A stretch of DNA of 64,000 bases from Chloracidobacterium sp. (lineage in GTDB: Bacteria > Acidobacteriota > Blastocatellia > Pyrinomonadales > Pyrinomonadaceae). Shown one piece after another: positions 42,859 to 52,494 of this stretch. A program made the position numbers and the translations under genes. Location of the stretch: NCBI GenBank assembly GCA_016716305.1, contig JADJWP010000001.1:124001-188000 (forward strand), written 5' to 3'. Below the pieces are notes generated by a model. That model searched no databases and was not told the origin of the DNA. It was given only the letters and a program-made list of their open reading frames with translations. Position 1 is the stretch's first letter. Each line of letters opens with the position of its first letter.

Positions 42859-44358
42859 TCAGAGAATATTCTTCATTAATATTGACCGCAGTATTTCGTT
42901 TTGCTCCTCGCTGACTGCGATCCCTGCACTGGCGAAAACGCTGGACAGGCTCGCGAGTGCTACGACCTTTGCACTCTCGCTCTTGATCTCAGCAATATTC
43001 TCGAGGTTCGCCGACGCCAGCTTTCGTGCTTCATCCGCTTCGCCGAGGTCTATCAGCCTGCTGGCGATCTCAGAGAACGCCATCGCCCTTGACGAACTCT
43101 GGCTGACCGTATCGCCCCCGTCAACCGCCTCTCTCAGCAGTGACAATGATTCGTCCTTCGAGCCCTCTCTTGCAGCAGCGTCGCTCATTCCGATAAGTGC
43201 GAAAGTTCGGGCCGTCTCATCCTCTATCGAATTCAGGGCTTGGCGTGCAAGTTCGCCATTGCCTTGACTCGTCATGATCTGCGCTATCTGCGATAACGCG
43301 GCCTTCGCCTGGTCGGCGTCCTCTATCCCTTCGGCGATCTCGATCCCGCGTTCGCCGCGTTCAAATCCGGCAAACTGTGCCGCGATCGATCCAAACAGTC
43401 CGTATCGCAGCTTGCTGTCGCGTGTTTCGGTCTCACGCTGCGACCGCAGAACCTCGTAGGCTTCATCAAGAGCTTCGAACGCATCGTCGTGCTCATCGCG
43501 CCGCCAATATTCGCGTGCGAAGCCGAGCAATGCCGTCGCGATCTGAGTCTTATCTGTGACCGCATCGAGCGTCCGGTCGGCAAGTTCCACGCTTCCTGCC
43601 CGTATGAAACCATGTGCGGCGGCCGCGAGCAGATTGTCGCGGTGAACATTGTCGAGTTCTTCAGCAAACTCGCGGGCACGGTCAAGAGTTTCGATCGCAC
43701 GGTCGCCGCGTTTCGCATCGAAATAAAGATTGCCGATGTCGATCAGCGTCCTGATCTTTTCTTCGTCGTGTTCGATCTCAAGCGCGAGCGAACAGGCAGT
43801 CTCAAGATATTCCACCGCCTTTTCATTCTCACCTTTTTCGACCTTCATCGAAGTTATAGCAAGCAAGGCAATTGCGGCGGAGCCCGGGTAATCGATCTCG
43901 GAGATGGTCTCCAGTGCTGCGGCCTCATCGCCGCGCTCAGCCTGCTTGACCGCGATGCCGCCTAAGGCGTGATCCGGGTGGATCACCGAGTCTGCGACCG
44001 CACGAGCGCCCGCAAGATCGCCTTTCTCAGCTTTGGTCAACGCAATAGCTTCGCGGGCCTGTGACTGTAGTCCGTATTCTTCGATCGCCTCGGCCAGTTG
44101 CAGAGCGTATTCGTCATCGTCCAGCTCGGCACACTTTGCGGCAACGGCGATCAGCAATCGGTCGCGGACGAACGGATCATCGACCGAATTCGAAAGCTCG
44201 GCGGCCAGATCGACCTCACCTTTCGCCAGATAATGCGGGATCACTGCAGCTATCGCTTCGGCTCGGTCATCACTCCCGCCGATCTCTTCCGCCAGGTAAG
44301 CTGCGCATGAAAGAAGGTCACCGCGAGCGTCTTCGCGTGAAATAAAATGTTCGCTCAT
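42859..44358 (-). CDS. cytoplasmic helical-repeat protein (TPR/ARM-like)
   Basis: 499 residues built of repeated two-helix units of 30-40 residues (for example GDLAGARAVADSVIHPDHALGGIAVKQAERGDEAAALETI), rich in Ala, Glu and Leu. It resembles TPR or PFT-like repeat proteins with a strong negative charge. No signal peptide, membrane helix or catalytic motif is seen. It would act as a scaffold. It is convergent with the LysA-like gene, the stops being adjacent. Confidence 0.75.
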   Translation of the reverse strand: MSEHFISREDARGDLLSCAAYLAEEIGGSDDRAEAIAAVIPHYLAKGEVDLAAELSNSVDDPFVRDRLLIAVAAKCAELDDDEYALQLAEAIEEYGLQSQAREAIALTKAEKGDLAGARAVADSVIHPDHALGGIAVKQAERGDEAAALETISEIDYPGSAAIALLAITSMKVEKGENEKAVEYLETACSLALEIEHDEEKIRTLIDIGNLYFDAKRGDRAIETLDRAREFAEELDNVHRDNLLAAAAHGFIRAGSVELADRTLDAVTDKTQIATALLGFAREYWRRDEHDDAFEALDEAYEVLRSQRETETRDSKLRYGLFGSIAAQFAGFERGERGIEIAEGIEDADQAKAALSQIAQIMTSQGNGELARQALNSIEDETARTFALIGMSDAAAREGSKDESLSLLREAVDGGDTVSQSSSRAMAFSEIASRLIDLGEADEARKLASANLENIAEIKSESAKVVALASLSSVFASAGIAVSEEQNEILRSILMKNIL

Positions 44359-44473
44359 ATTGTTGAGATTCTTTGATCGACCCGGAGCAAATACACTTCG
44401 GCTAATTAATTCGCAAACTAGTTAACTGCGGTCGAATTATCCGCGATACATCAACGCCTTAACCAGAAAACGG

Positions 44474-45166
44474 CTAAGCAAAGACCCTTCGGAGTGATTC
44501 GGGCATCCAATCATCGAGCCTGACGGCTGTGGCGTCGGCACCGGCCGTACGCAGGACGTCGGCCGAGACCGTGTTGGTCACACCAAGAACCGGAAGATCA
44601 GCGGCCTTTCCCGCTTGAACTCCCTGCGGCGAGTCCTCTATCACGAGACAATCTGCATGGACCATCGGCAGGTGCGACTGTGCTATCCGATGCAGGTCGA
44701 TCTGGCGGAATCCTTCGCGATAACATTCAGGGTCGGGCTTGTGTGTCGCAATGTCTTCGGCGCTGAGAATCACCGAGAAATAGGGCCGGAGGCCGGTCAG
44801 GTTCAATACATGGTCGATCTCTTCGCGCTTCGCCATACTGACGACCCCAAGTGCAAGTTCCTTTGACGATTTCTTGACAAAATTCTCAACGCCGTCAAAA
44901 ATCGGGACGTCGCCGGAAACCGATTCGCGCCATTTTGCCGTCTTTGCATCAAGCACCGATCGAAGTTCGCTATCGTCGATCGGCTTTCCGGCCTCATCGA
45001 AAACCGACTTTACGAATGCCCGGTCGTTCATACCCATTCGGGCGTAATACGCCTCGTCGGTCAATTCGATGCCGTAGGGCCCCATCACCTCGCGGTATGC
45101 TTCACATTGTATCTGTTCGTCGTTGATGACGACGCCGTTCCAGTCCATCAGGATCGCTTTTATCAT
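44474..45166 (-). CDS. HAD-superfamily hydrolase with an atypical motif I
   Basis: 230 residues with the beta-phosphoglucomutase-like HAD subfamily layout: motif I ILMDWNGVVIND (D8), a helical cap, motif II near LGVVSMAKREE, motif III K with HKPDPECY, and motif IV VIEDSPQGVQAG. The second motif-I aspartate, normally the general acid/base in DxD, is Asn10 here (D-W-N). This pattern is uncommon and could mean a phosphatase with a changed mechanism, or an inactive or different transferase. The gene ends the operon begun by the GlcD-like oxidase, with which it overlaps by 4 bases; a role in removing a phosphate from glycolate-type metabolites (phosphoglycolate) is an inference. Confidence 0.85.
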   Translation of the reverse strand: MIKAILMDWNGVVINDEQIQCEAYREVMGPYGIELTDEAYYARMGMNDRAFVKSVFDEAGKPIDDSELRSVLDAKTAKWRESVSGDVPIFDGVENFVKKSSKELALGVVSMAKREEIDHVLNLTGLRPYFSVILSAEDIATHKPDPECYREGFRQIDLHRIAQSHLPMVHADCLVIEDSPQGVQAGKAADLPVLGVTNTVSADVLRTAGADATAVRLDDWMPESLRRVFA

Positions 45167-46647
45167 AGATATTTTCCGTCGAACATATTCCCTCGGCCGA
45201 GGATACCCTTCGGGTCGAACGCCTTCTTGAGCTCGGCCATCTCGTTAATGTAGCGCTCGCCCATCATCACATATAGGTACTTCGATTTCAGCTTTCCGAT
45301 CCCGTGCTCAGCCGAAACCGTCCCGCCAAGCATCACCGCCTGCGCGACGAACCGTCCGTAAAGATGCCGTGCGCGTTCGGCTTCGGCATCATCCTTCGGC
45401 AGCAAATTCGCGTGCAAATGACAGTCGCCGATGTGGCCGAAGATGACGTAATCGATCCCACTCGCATCGAGCGTGTCTTTATAGAACTTCAGAAATCCCG
45501 GGAACGCTTCATCCGGAACCGCCATATCCGTCCCGATCTTCTTCTGCTTGTTGCGAACAACTCGCTCATTTACCGAAACCGGCAGAGCATGACGGAACGC
45601 CCGCATCCTTTCGCGGTCCTGCTCGTTCGTCGTGAACCACGAGGCGTCGAGATCAGCGTTGTGTTTCTCGAGAAGCTCGTTCCACGCCTCGAGCAACGCA
45701 TCCTCGTTCGCCGACGTCGTTTCCTGTTCGAAAAAGATCGCCCCAGCCATTCCGGCTGGCGTCTCGGGAAATTTCTCTGAAATGAACGTCAAAGCGTGCG
45801 CGTCGAAGTATTCGAGAAGTGTTGCATCTATCCAATCGGCCATTTGCGATTCGCGATGATCAATCGACAGATGCTTCGCGGAATCAGTGAAATCGAGAAG
45901 GTCGTCCTCATTCCGAAAAAACACGATTCCGCTAAACGCACCTTCCGGTTTCGGCAAAAGGGATACTTCGATCCCAGTAACCACACCAAGCACGCCTTCG
46001 CTTCCTACGAAAAGGTCAATCGCGTCGAGCGGCTGGGCGTTGTAAAGACCGCTGACGTTCTTTCGAACATCCGGCCTTTCATAAGTCGGGACATCAACAT
46101 CGATCGACGGACCACCTTCCGTCGTCAGCCGCATCCCAATTGAAGAGATAGCTTCTCCGCGAGATATGGTCAGTTTGTCGCCGCTTGCGAGAATAAGTTC
46201 AAGGCGCTGCACAAACTCCCGAGTCGCACCGTACTTGAAACTCCGCGCACCCGACGCGTTCGTCGCGACCGTCCCGCCGATCTGGCAGCCCCACTCGGTC
46301 GGGTCAGGCGGATAGAAGAGGCCTTCCGCTTCGACAGCCTTCTGAAAATCACCAAGAATAACTCCCGGTTCCACCACCGCTCGCAAGTTCGCCTTGTCGA
46401 TGGATTTGATTCGATTCAGCTTCTCCAGCGAGATCACCCATCCGCCGAATGGTATCGCACCGCCGACCGTCCCCGTCCGCGCACCTGAGACCGTCACCGC
46501 CGTTCCTTGTTCATTCGCCTCACGCAATATTTCGGCGATCTCAGCTTCGCTTTCAGGTAGAAACAGCTTCTCCGCATGACCACCCGGCATATTGCTGGCG
46601 TCGGTCAGATAGTTTTGAATATCCTCTACTTGGGTTTTGACTTGCAT
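45163..46647 (-). CDS. FAD-binding 2-hydroxyacid oxidase/dehydrogenase (GlcD-like)
   Basis: 494 residues: an FAD_binding_4 domain (about 35-220, with VSGARTGTVGGAIPFGGWVISLEKLN, GCQIGGTVATNASGARSFKYG and GSEGVLGVVTGIEV) and an FAD-oxidase C domain (about 240-490) with the catalytic-site HGIGKLKSKYL. The family includes glycolate oxidase GlcD and D-lactate dehydrogenase. The overlapping HAD hydrolase gene (4 bases) could feed it glycolate from phosphoglycolate, so a photorespiration-like salvage pair is plausible but not proven. Confidence 0.9.
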   Translation of the reverse strand: MQVKTQVEDIQNYLTDASNMPGGHAEKLFLPESEAEIAEILREANEQGTAVTVSGARTGTVGGAIPFGGWVISLEKLNRIKSIDKANLRAVVEPGVILGDFQKAVEAEGLFYPPDPTEWGCQIGGTVATNASGARSFKYGATREFVQRLELILASGDKLTISRGEAISSIGMRLTTEGGPSIDVDVPTYERPDVRKNVSGLYNAQPLDAIDLFVGSEGVLGVVTGIEVSLLPKPEGAFSGIVFFRNEDDLLDFTDSAKHLSIDHRESQMADWIDATLLEYFDAHALTFISEKFPETPAGMAGAIFFEQETTSANEDALLEAWNELLEKHNADLDASWFTTNEQDRERMRAFRHALPVSVNERVVRNKQKKIGTDMAVPDEAFPGFLKFYKDTLDASGIDYVIFGHIGDCHLHANLLPKDDAEAERARHLYGRFVAQAVMLGGTVSAEHGIGKLKSKYLYVMMGERYINEMAELKKAFDPKGILGRGNMFDGKYL

Positions 46648-46723
46648 ACGATGCGGACTTTCAGTTTGATTCTACCGAATCCATCAAAATCCGCATAATC
46701 AGGACTTGTCGCGTAAACCAGCT

Positions 46724-48712
<1,989 letters not shown>

Positions 48713-48738
48713 TGTTTAATCATAATACGACCCGAAGC

Positions 48739-48764
48739 CAAAAAAAAGCGAGCCGGCAGCTCGC
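48739..48764 (-). terminator. intrinsic terminator after the peroxiredoxin gene
   Basis: On minus, GCGAGC pairs with GCTCGC (48759-48764 and 48748-48753) and is followed by eight or more T. It insulates uvrB from the peroxiredoxin transcript. Confidence 0.88.
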
Positions 48765-48803
48765 GTCATTCATCGTCGATTTTCGGTGATCTCGTTCAGC
48801 GAT

Positions 48804-49325
48804 CTATCGAAGCAGTATCGTTCTTATGTGCGCACGCATCTGCGAATATTTCTCGACTGCCGCGTCGCCGCGCGCTGCATAGATCGCCGTGATCAAACTC
48901 TCATCTTCGGGCCGAAAAGCCCTCAGCATTATTTCGCGTTCGCGAATTATGCCTTTCGCATCGACGACCACGATCGCACGTGTGAAGCTTATCGGATAGA
49001 ACCAGTGTTTTGCGAGTCTTCGCGTCACGACCCGTTCAGGATCCGCAAGCAAAGGTATCGGGAGGCGGTACTTTCTCGCAAACACATCGTGGTTCTCGGG
49101 ATAGGCCGGCGAGATGCCGACGATGTCTGCTTTTGTATCAAGATATTTTTCCCAATGGTCTCGAAGAGAGCAAAGCTGTTTCGTGCAGACCATCGTTTCA
49201 TTCCCCGGATAAAATAGGAGGACAACGACACTGCCCGCATGCTCATCAAGACGCCAGTGTTCCCCCGAATTGTCCTTCAGCGTGAAGTTCGGACAGACCG
49301 AACCTACCGCCATATTTTCCAGCAT
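48804..49325 (-). CDS. peroxiredoxin (AhpC/TSA or BCP type)
   Basis: 173 residues of the thioredoxin-like peroxiredoxin family. The peroxidatic site PGNETMVC (PxxxTxxC, C47) is present and a second cysteine lies five residues on (C52), the arrangement of atypical 2-Cys BCP-type enzymes. It reduces peroxides, with thioredoxin as the likely partner. A conserved LLADPERVVTRRL segment follows. The gene is monocistronic with its own terminator. Confidence 0.88.
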   Translation of the reverse strand: MLENMAVGSVCPNFTLKDNSGEHWRLDEHAGSVVVLLFYPGNETMVCTKQLCSLRDHWEKYLDTKADIVGISPAYPENHDVFARKYRLPIPLLADPERVVTRRLAKHWFYPISFTRAIVVVDAKGIIREREIMLRAFRPEDESLITAIYAARGDAAVEKYSQMRAHIRTILLR

Positions 49326-49395
49326 ATGATCAAACTGCTCTGCGTATTTTTCTATTCGGAGTACTTAATAGAAGCCCGCTTTTTCGTTCGACGAT

Positions 49396-49442
49396 CGACC
49401 GGCATCCGGCGGCCATGGGGACGCCGGTCGCACAAGTTTTTT
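49396..49442 (+). other. perfect 8-bp hairpin with T tract in the region before purC
   Basis: CGACCGGC (49396-49403) pairs with GCCGGTCG (49423-49430) across a 19-base loop, and a T6 tract follows six bases later. It lies in the 272-base gap between the peroxiredoxin and purC genes. It may be a leader attenuator or a terminator of an unseen transcript; no riboswitch class was recognised. Confidence 0.35.
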
Positions 49443-49597
49443 ATTGTTGCACATCGGTCATCCCGTTGCCAGAACTTTTGCCCTTGCGGATCTCCGTCGA
49501 CTTTTTTCGTGTTCGTACTTGGTTTCGGATTCACCCCGCCTTTACCAATTCGGACATTCGTAATAAAGTAATTGCTTTCGCTTCGCCGCTATAGTTT

Positions 49598-50503
49598 ATG
49601 TCAGCAGCATCGACACTTTCTGATTCAACATTTACCGGTTTACCATTGGTCCATAGAGGAAAGGTTCGTGACGTTTACGAGATCGACAAAGAGACTCTTT
49701 TGCTTGTAGCGACCGATCGGATCTCTGCCTTCGACTGCATATTGCCGACCCCGATCAGGCACAAAGGCGCCGTGCTTACAGCTTTGTCTGCGTTCTGGTT
49801 CGAACGCCTCCGGCATATCGTTCCCAATCATCTGATCACGGCCGACTTCGACCAAATGCCGAACGTCGTCAAAGAGCACCCCGAACTTCGCGGCAGGTCG
49901 ATGCTCGTCCGGCGGACCGAGGTCTTTCCGGTCGAATGCGTCGTCCGCGGTTATCTCGAAGGTTCGGGTTGGAAAGACTACAAAGCGACCGGAATGGTTT
50001 GCGGCCGTGAACTTCCGCCCGGTCTCAAGCATTGCGATCAGCTTCACAAACCGATCTTTACGCCGGCAACCAAGGCAGCCTCGGGCCACGACGATAATAT
50101 CAGCCAGCTCGAGTTCGTTAAGATCGTTGGGCACGACACCGCGGTCGAACTCAAGACGATCTCAAAGCAGATCTATACTGAGGCCAGCGAATATGCGCTC
50201 GGCAGGGGGATCATCATCGCCGATACCAAGTTCGAGTTCGGCATGGACAAGGACGGCAACATACTGCTCATCGACGAGGTTTTAACGCCCGACTCGTCCC
50301 GATTTTGGGACGCCGCGAGCTATGAGCCCGGACATCCGCAGCCGTCGTTCGACAAACAGTTCGTTCGTGAATATCTGGAAACGTTGGACTGGGGCAAGAC
50401 GCCGCCTGCGCCGGCGTTGCCGCCGGAAGTTGCCGATGCGACGTCAAAGCGCTACTTGAAAGCTTTCCAATTGCTCACCGGCGAGGAACTACGGAACGAT
50501 TGA
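49598..50503 (+). CDS. purC: phosphoribosylaminoimidazole-succinocarboxamide synthase
   Basis: 301 residues of the eukaryote-like, longer SAICAR synthase form. Motifs: HRGKVRDVYEID (ATP phosphate loop), ATDRISAFDCILPTPI, ECVVRGYLEGSGWKDYK, GHDDNIS, IADTKFEFG and DEVLTPDSSRFW. It joins CAIR and aspartate with ATP in purine synthesis. A small Fis-like gene starts 22 bases after its stop, probably on the same message. Confidence 0.97.
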   Translation: MSAASTLSDSTFTGLPLVHRGKVRDVYEIDKETLLLVATDRISAFDCILPTPIRHKGAVLTALSAFWFERLRHIVPNHLITADFDQMPNVVKEHPELRGRSMLVRRTEVFPVECVVRGYLEGSGWKDYKATGMVCGRELPPGLKHCDQLHKPIFTPATKAASGHDDNISQLEFVKIVGHDTAVELKTISKQIYTEASEYALGRGIIIADTKFEFGMDKDGNILLIDEVLTPDSSRFWDAASYEPGHPQPSFDKQFVREYLETLDWGKTPPAPALPPEVADATSKRYLKAFQLLTGEELRND

Positions 50504-50524
50504 TCGTTTTCTACGGATCTGAGA

Positions 50525-50809
50525 ATGCGAGACTTGATGGAAAACCTGATCGACGAAATGCTCGACGGCCGCATTCTGCTCGGCGAGGCGATCGACGAAT
50601 TCGAAAAGATATACATTCAAAAAGCGCTTGAGCGAAACCGGGAACACCTCTCGAACACCGCCGATCTTTTGGGCATACACCGAAACACGTTGTCGAAACG
50701 TGTTGCTGACTATAAAGCCGCGTCGGCGCCGAAGAAGATCGCGTCCAGACGATCGAACGGAAGAAAGCCGGGCTCGAAGTCCAAACGAACTGCGAAAGGC
50801 AAACCCTAA
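50525..50809 (+). CDS. small Fis-type helix-turn-helix protein with basic tail
   Basis: 94 residues. Residues about 20-60 match the Fis/NtrC C-terminal HTH (EKIYIQKALERNREHLSNTADLLGIHRNTLSKRV). The last 28 residues are rich in Lys and Arg (KKIASRRSNGRKPGSKSKRT), like nucleoid-associated proteins. There is no sigma54-activation domain, so it is a stand-alone DNA binder. It follows purC closely. Its stop overlaps the stop of the convergent MOSC gene by 4 bases. Confidence 0.82.
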   Translation: MRDLMENLIDEMLDGRILLGEAIDEFEKIYIQKALERNREHLSNTADLLGIHRNTLSKRVADYKAASAPKKIASRRSNGRKPGSKSKRTAKGKP

Positions 50810-51687
50810 CGCCGAGTTTCAAGCACCTCGATCGGGTCGCCTGTTCTCAAAACGACTCCAGGATTCTCCGGTATCAGATTCTCGCCAAAGAGCACACTCG
50901 TCTCGGTGTGCCCAAATGCCTCGAATGTATCGGGAAACGCGTCCTTCGCCATCCTAAATCCGGCGAGCGTTTTTAACGGCTCTTTGCCGTCAAATTGCCC
51001 GCGGGATTGGTCGACCGTCGTCATCACGCAACGTGCACACGGTTTTACGACGCGAAAAATTGCTTCGCCGATCTTGATCCTTGCCCAACGGTCTTCTTCG
51101 AATGGTTCGCTGCCGTTTACGACCACATTCGGACGAAAACGGTTCATCGGCAGCGGCAGCTTTTCGCCGTATTCCTCATCATGATATCGGTCATGCAGCC
51201 GTTCGTTCAGTTCTCCGACCGACGCCTCCCCGAGAAGCAGCAGCGGATAGCCGTCCGCAAAGCTGACGATGTCATCGCCGGTGTCAAACGGTTTGCTAAC
51301 GTGCCGATAGGATTTGTCCGGCATCCGCACAAGCTGGCATTTTCGACCCAGAACGTCGCTGAACCATTCGCTCACCTCCCCGACGTATACTTCACCGGCC
51401 ACATCACTTTGCCAGACCGTCACATTCTGATACTTCCCGCGGTCGGGCTCGAACGGGATCGCGACCGAACCCTCTTCCGGACTCGAAACCCGCAACCCTC
51501 CGCTTTCGACCTCGACCGTCAAAACAGCCATTTTCGGGACCTCACGTTGAGTGAAAAACGTGCCGTCCGGATCGGTCAGCATCCATCGCCGATCGAACTG
51601 CAACCCACGTTTCTCGACAACCGAGCTTTGCAGCAAGATCCCCTTAAGCGATTTGATCGGGTAAATGTTTATCTCGGAAATTAACAT
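50806..51687 (-). CDS. MOSC domain protein (YcbX/mARC-like)
   Basis: 293 residues when started at the internal ATG (MLISEINIYPIKSLKG), whose context fits the family. An N-terminal MOSC_N beta-barrel (about 1-115) precedes the MOSC domain (about 120-290), with RFRPNVVVNGSEPFEED, the conserved cysteine in VKPCARCVMTTVDQ and the GDPIEVLE end. Such proteins bind molybdenum cofactor and reduce N-hydroxylated bases. No ferredoxin domain is fused, so it would need an external electron donor. Confidence 0.9.
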   Translation of the reverse strand: MLISEINIYPIKSLKGILLQSSVVEKRGLQFDRRWMLTDPDGTFFTQREVPKMAVLTVEVESGGLRVSSPEEGSVAIPFEPDRGKYQNVTVWQSDVAGEVYVGEVSEWFSDVLGRKCQLVRMPDKSYRHVSKPFDTGDDIVSFADGYPLLLLGEASVGELNERLHDRYHDEEYGEKLPLPMNRFRPNVVVNGSEPFEEDRWARIKIGEAIFRVVKPCARCVMTTVDQSRGQFDGKEPLKTLAGFRMAKDAFPDTFEAFGHTETSVLFGENLIPENPGVVLRTGDPIEVLETRR

Positions 51688-51955
51688 GATCACATTCCAG
51701 AATGCGTAATTCTCTTGCCAAAACTCTCATTGAATTTGTGTCCGTCGTGGGCCGAAAGACCAAAGAAATTCATCTTGAGGCCTTTAAGCCGGATGTGCTT
51801 TATCCATGCATAATGCGTCTAAACGTTCATCGATTCTCCAAGTCTCACGCCGGTTGAGAATCCACGACGCATACGCTCTCATTTCAAATCAAAGATAAAC
51901 ATACACCAGACTTGACAGCATCACACTCATATTTTCTGAATCTTCAAATAAACCC
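51688..51955. other. intergenic region before groES, no gene recognised
   Basis: The 397 bases between the MOSC and groES starts hold no convincing frame. The left two thirds shows nothing identifiable; the right end carries the groES promoter and CIRCE operator. Confidence 0.6.
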
Positions 51956-51984
51956 TTGACAAGTTTAACCGCGTTTAGTAAATT
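51956..51984 (+). promoter_or_regulatory. sigma70-type promoter of groES-groEL
   Basis: TTGACA (51956-51961) and TAAATT (51979-51984) with 17-base spacing form a strong consensus promoter. The -10 box adjoins the CIRCE operator. Confidence 0.8.
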
Positions 51985-52009
51985 AGCAGTCACAACAGCC
52001 GAGTGCTAA
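51983..52009. promoter_or_regulatory. CIRCE operator (HrcA binding site)
   Basis: TTAGCAGTC, nine bases, GAGTGCTAA: the CIRCE inverted repeat (TTAGCACTC-N9-GAGTGCTAA) with a single substitution in the left arm. It overlaps the end of the -10 box and would let the heat-shock repressor HrcA block transcription at normal temperature. Confidence 0.9.
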
Positions 52010-52084
52010 TTCCGTTACTATTGCGTCCGGCTCAAGCTGTTATCTTAATCCGTTAATCTCAATTTTGGAAGGAGTACGAAACAA

Positions 52085-52399
52085 ATGGCTACAAACATCA
52101 AACCTTTACACGACCGCGTGATCATCAGGCGGATCGAAGACAACGTCAACCAGACGGCTGGCGGGCTCTTCATTCCTGACACTGCAAAAGAAAAGCCGCA
52201 GGAAGGCGAGGTCATCGCTGCCGGCGAAGGCAAGTATAAAGAAGACGGCAGCCGTCAGACGCTCGACGTCAAAGCCGGCGACCGTGTGCTTTTCGGTAAA
52301 TACAGCGGTTCTGAGATCAAGCTCGACGGTGAAGAGTTCATCATCATGCGCGAAGACGAGATCCTCGGCATCATCAACCGTGCTGGAGCTGCTGCGTAG
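52085..52399 (+). CDS. groS: co-chaperonin GroES
   Basis: 104 residues. PLHDRVIIRRIEDNVNQTAGGLFIPDTAKEKPQEGEVIAAG carries the family start, the mobile loop and the roof region, and it ends VLFGKYSGSEIKLDGEEFIIMREDEILGII. It caps GroEL as a heptamer. GGAAGGAG lies ahead of the ATG. It leads the CIRCE-controlled operon, with groEL 95 bases downstream. Confidence 0.98.
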   Translation: MATNIKPLHDRVIIRRIEDNVNQTAGGLFIPDTAKEKPQEGEVIAAGEGKYKEDGSRQTLDVKAGDRVLFGKYSGSEIKLDGEEFIIMREDEILGIINRAGAAA

Positions 52400-52494
52400 T
52401 AAGCGTCAGGCGTTCTCGCATGACCTTACGCATATCGAATTCACAATTATTTCGCGCCTGAAGGCGTAACTCTTACGAGGAGAAAATCTATATC

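Noticed and set aside
49590..49595. TATAGT just before the purC ATG, suggesting a leaderless promoter
   Set aside because: No -35 at correct distance was found, and the start would fall inside the coding region.
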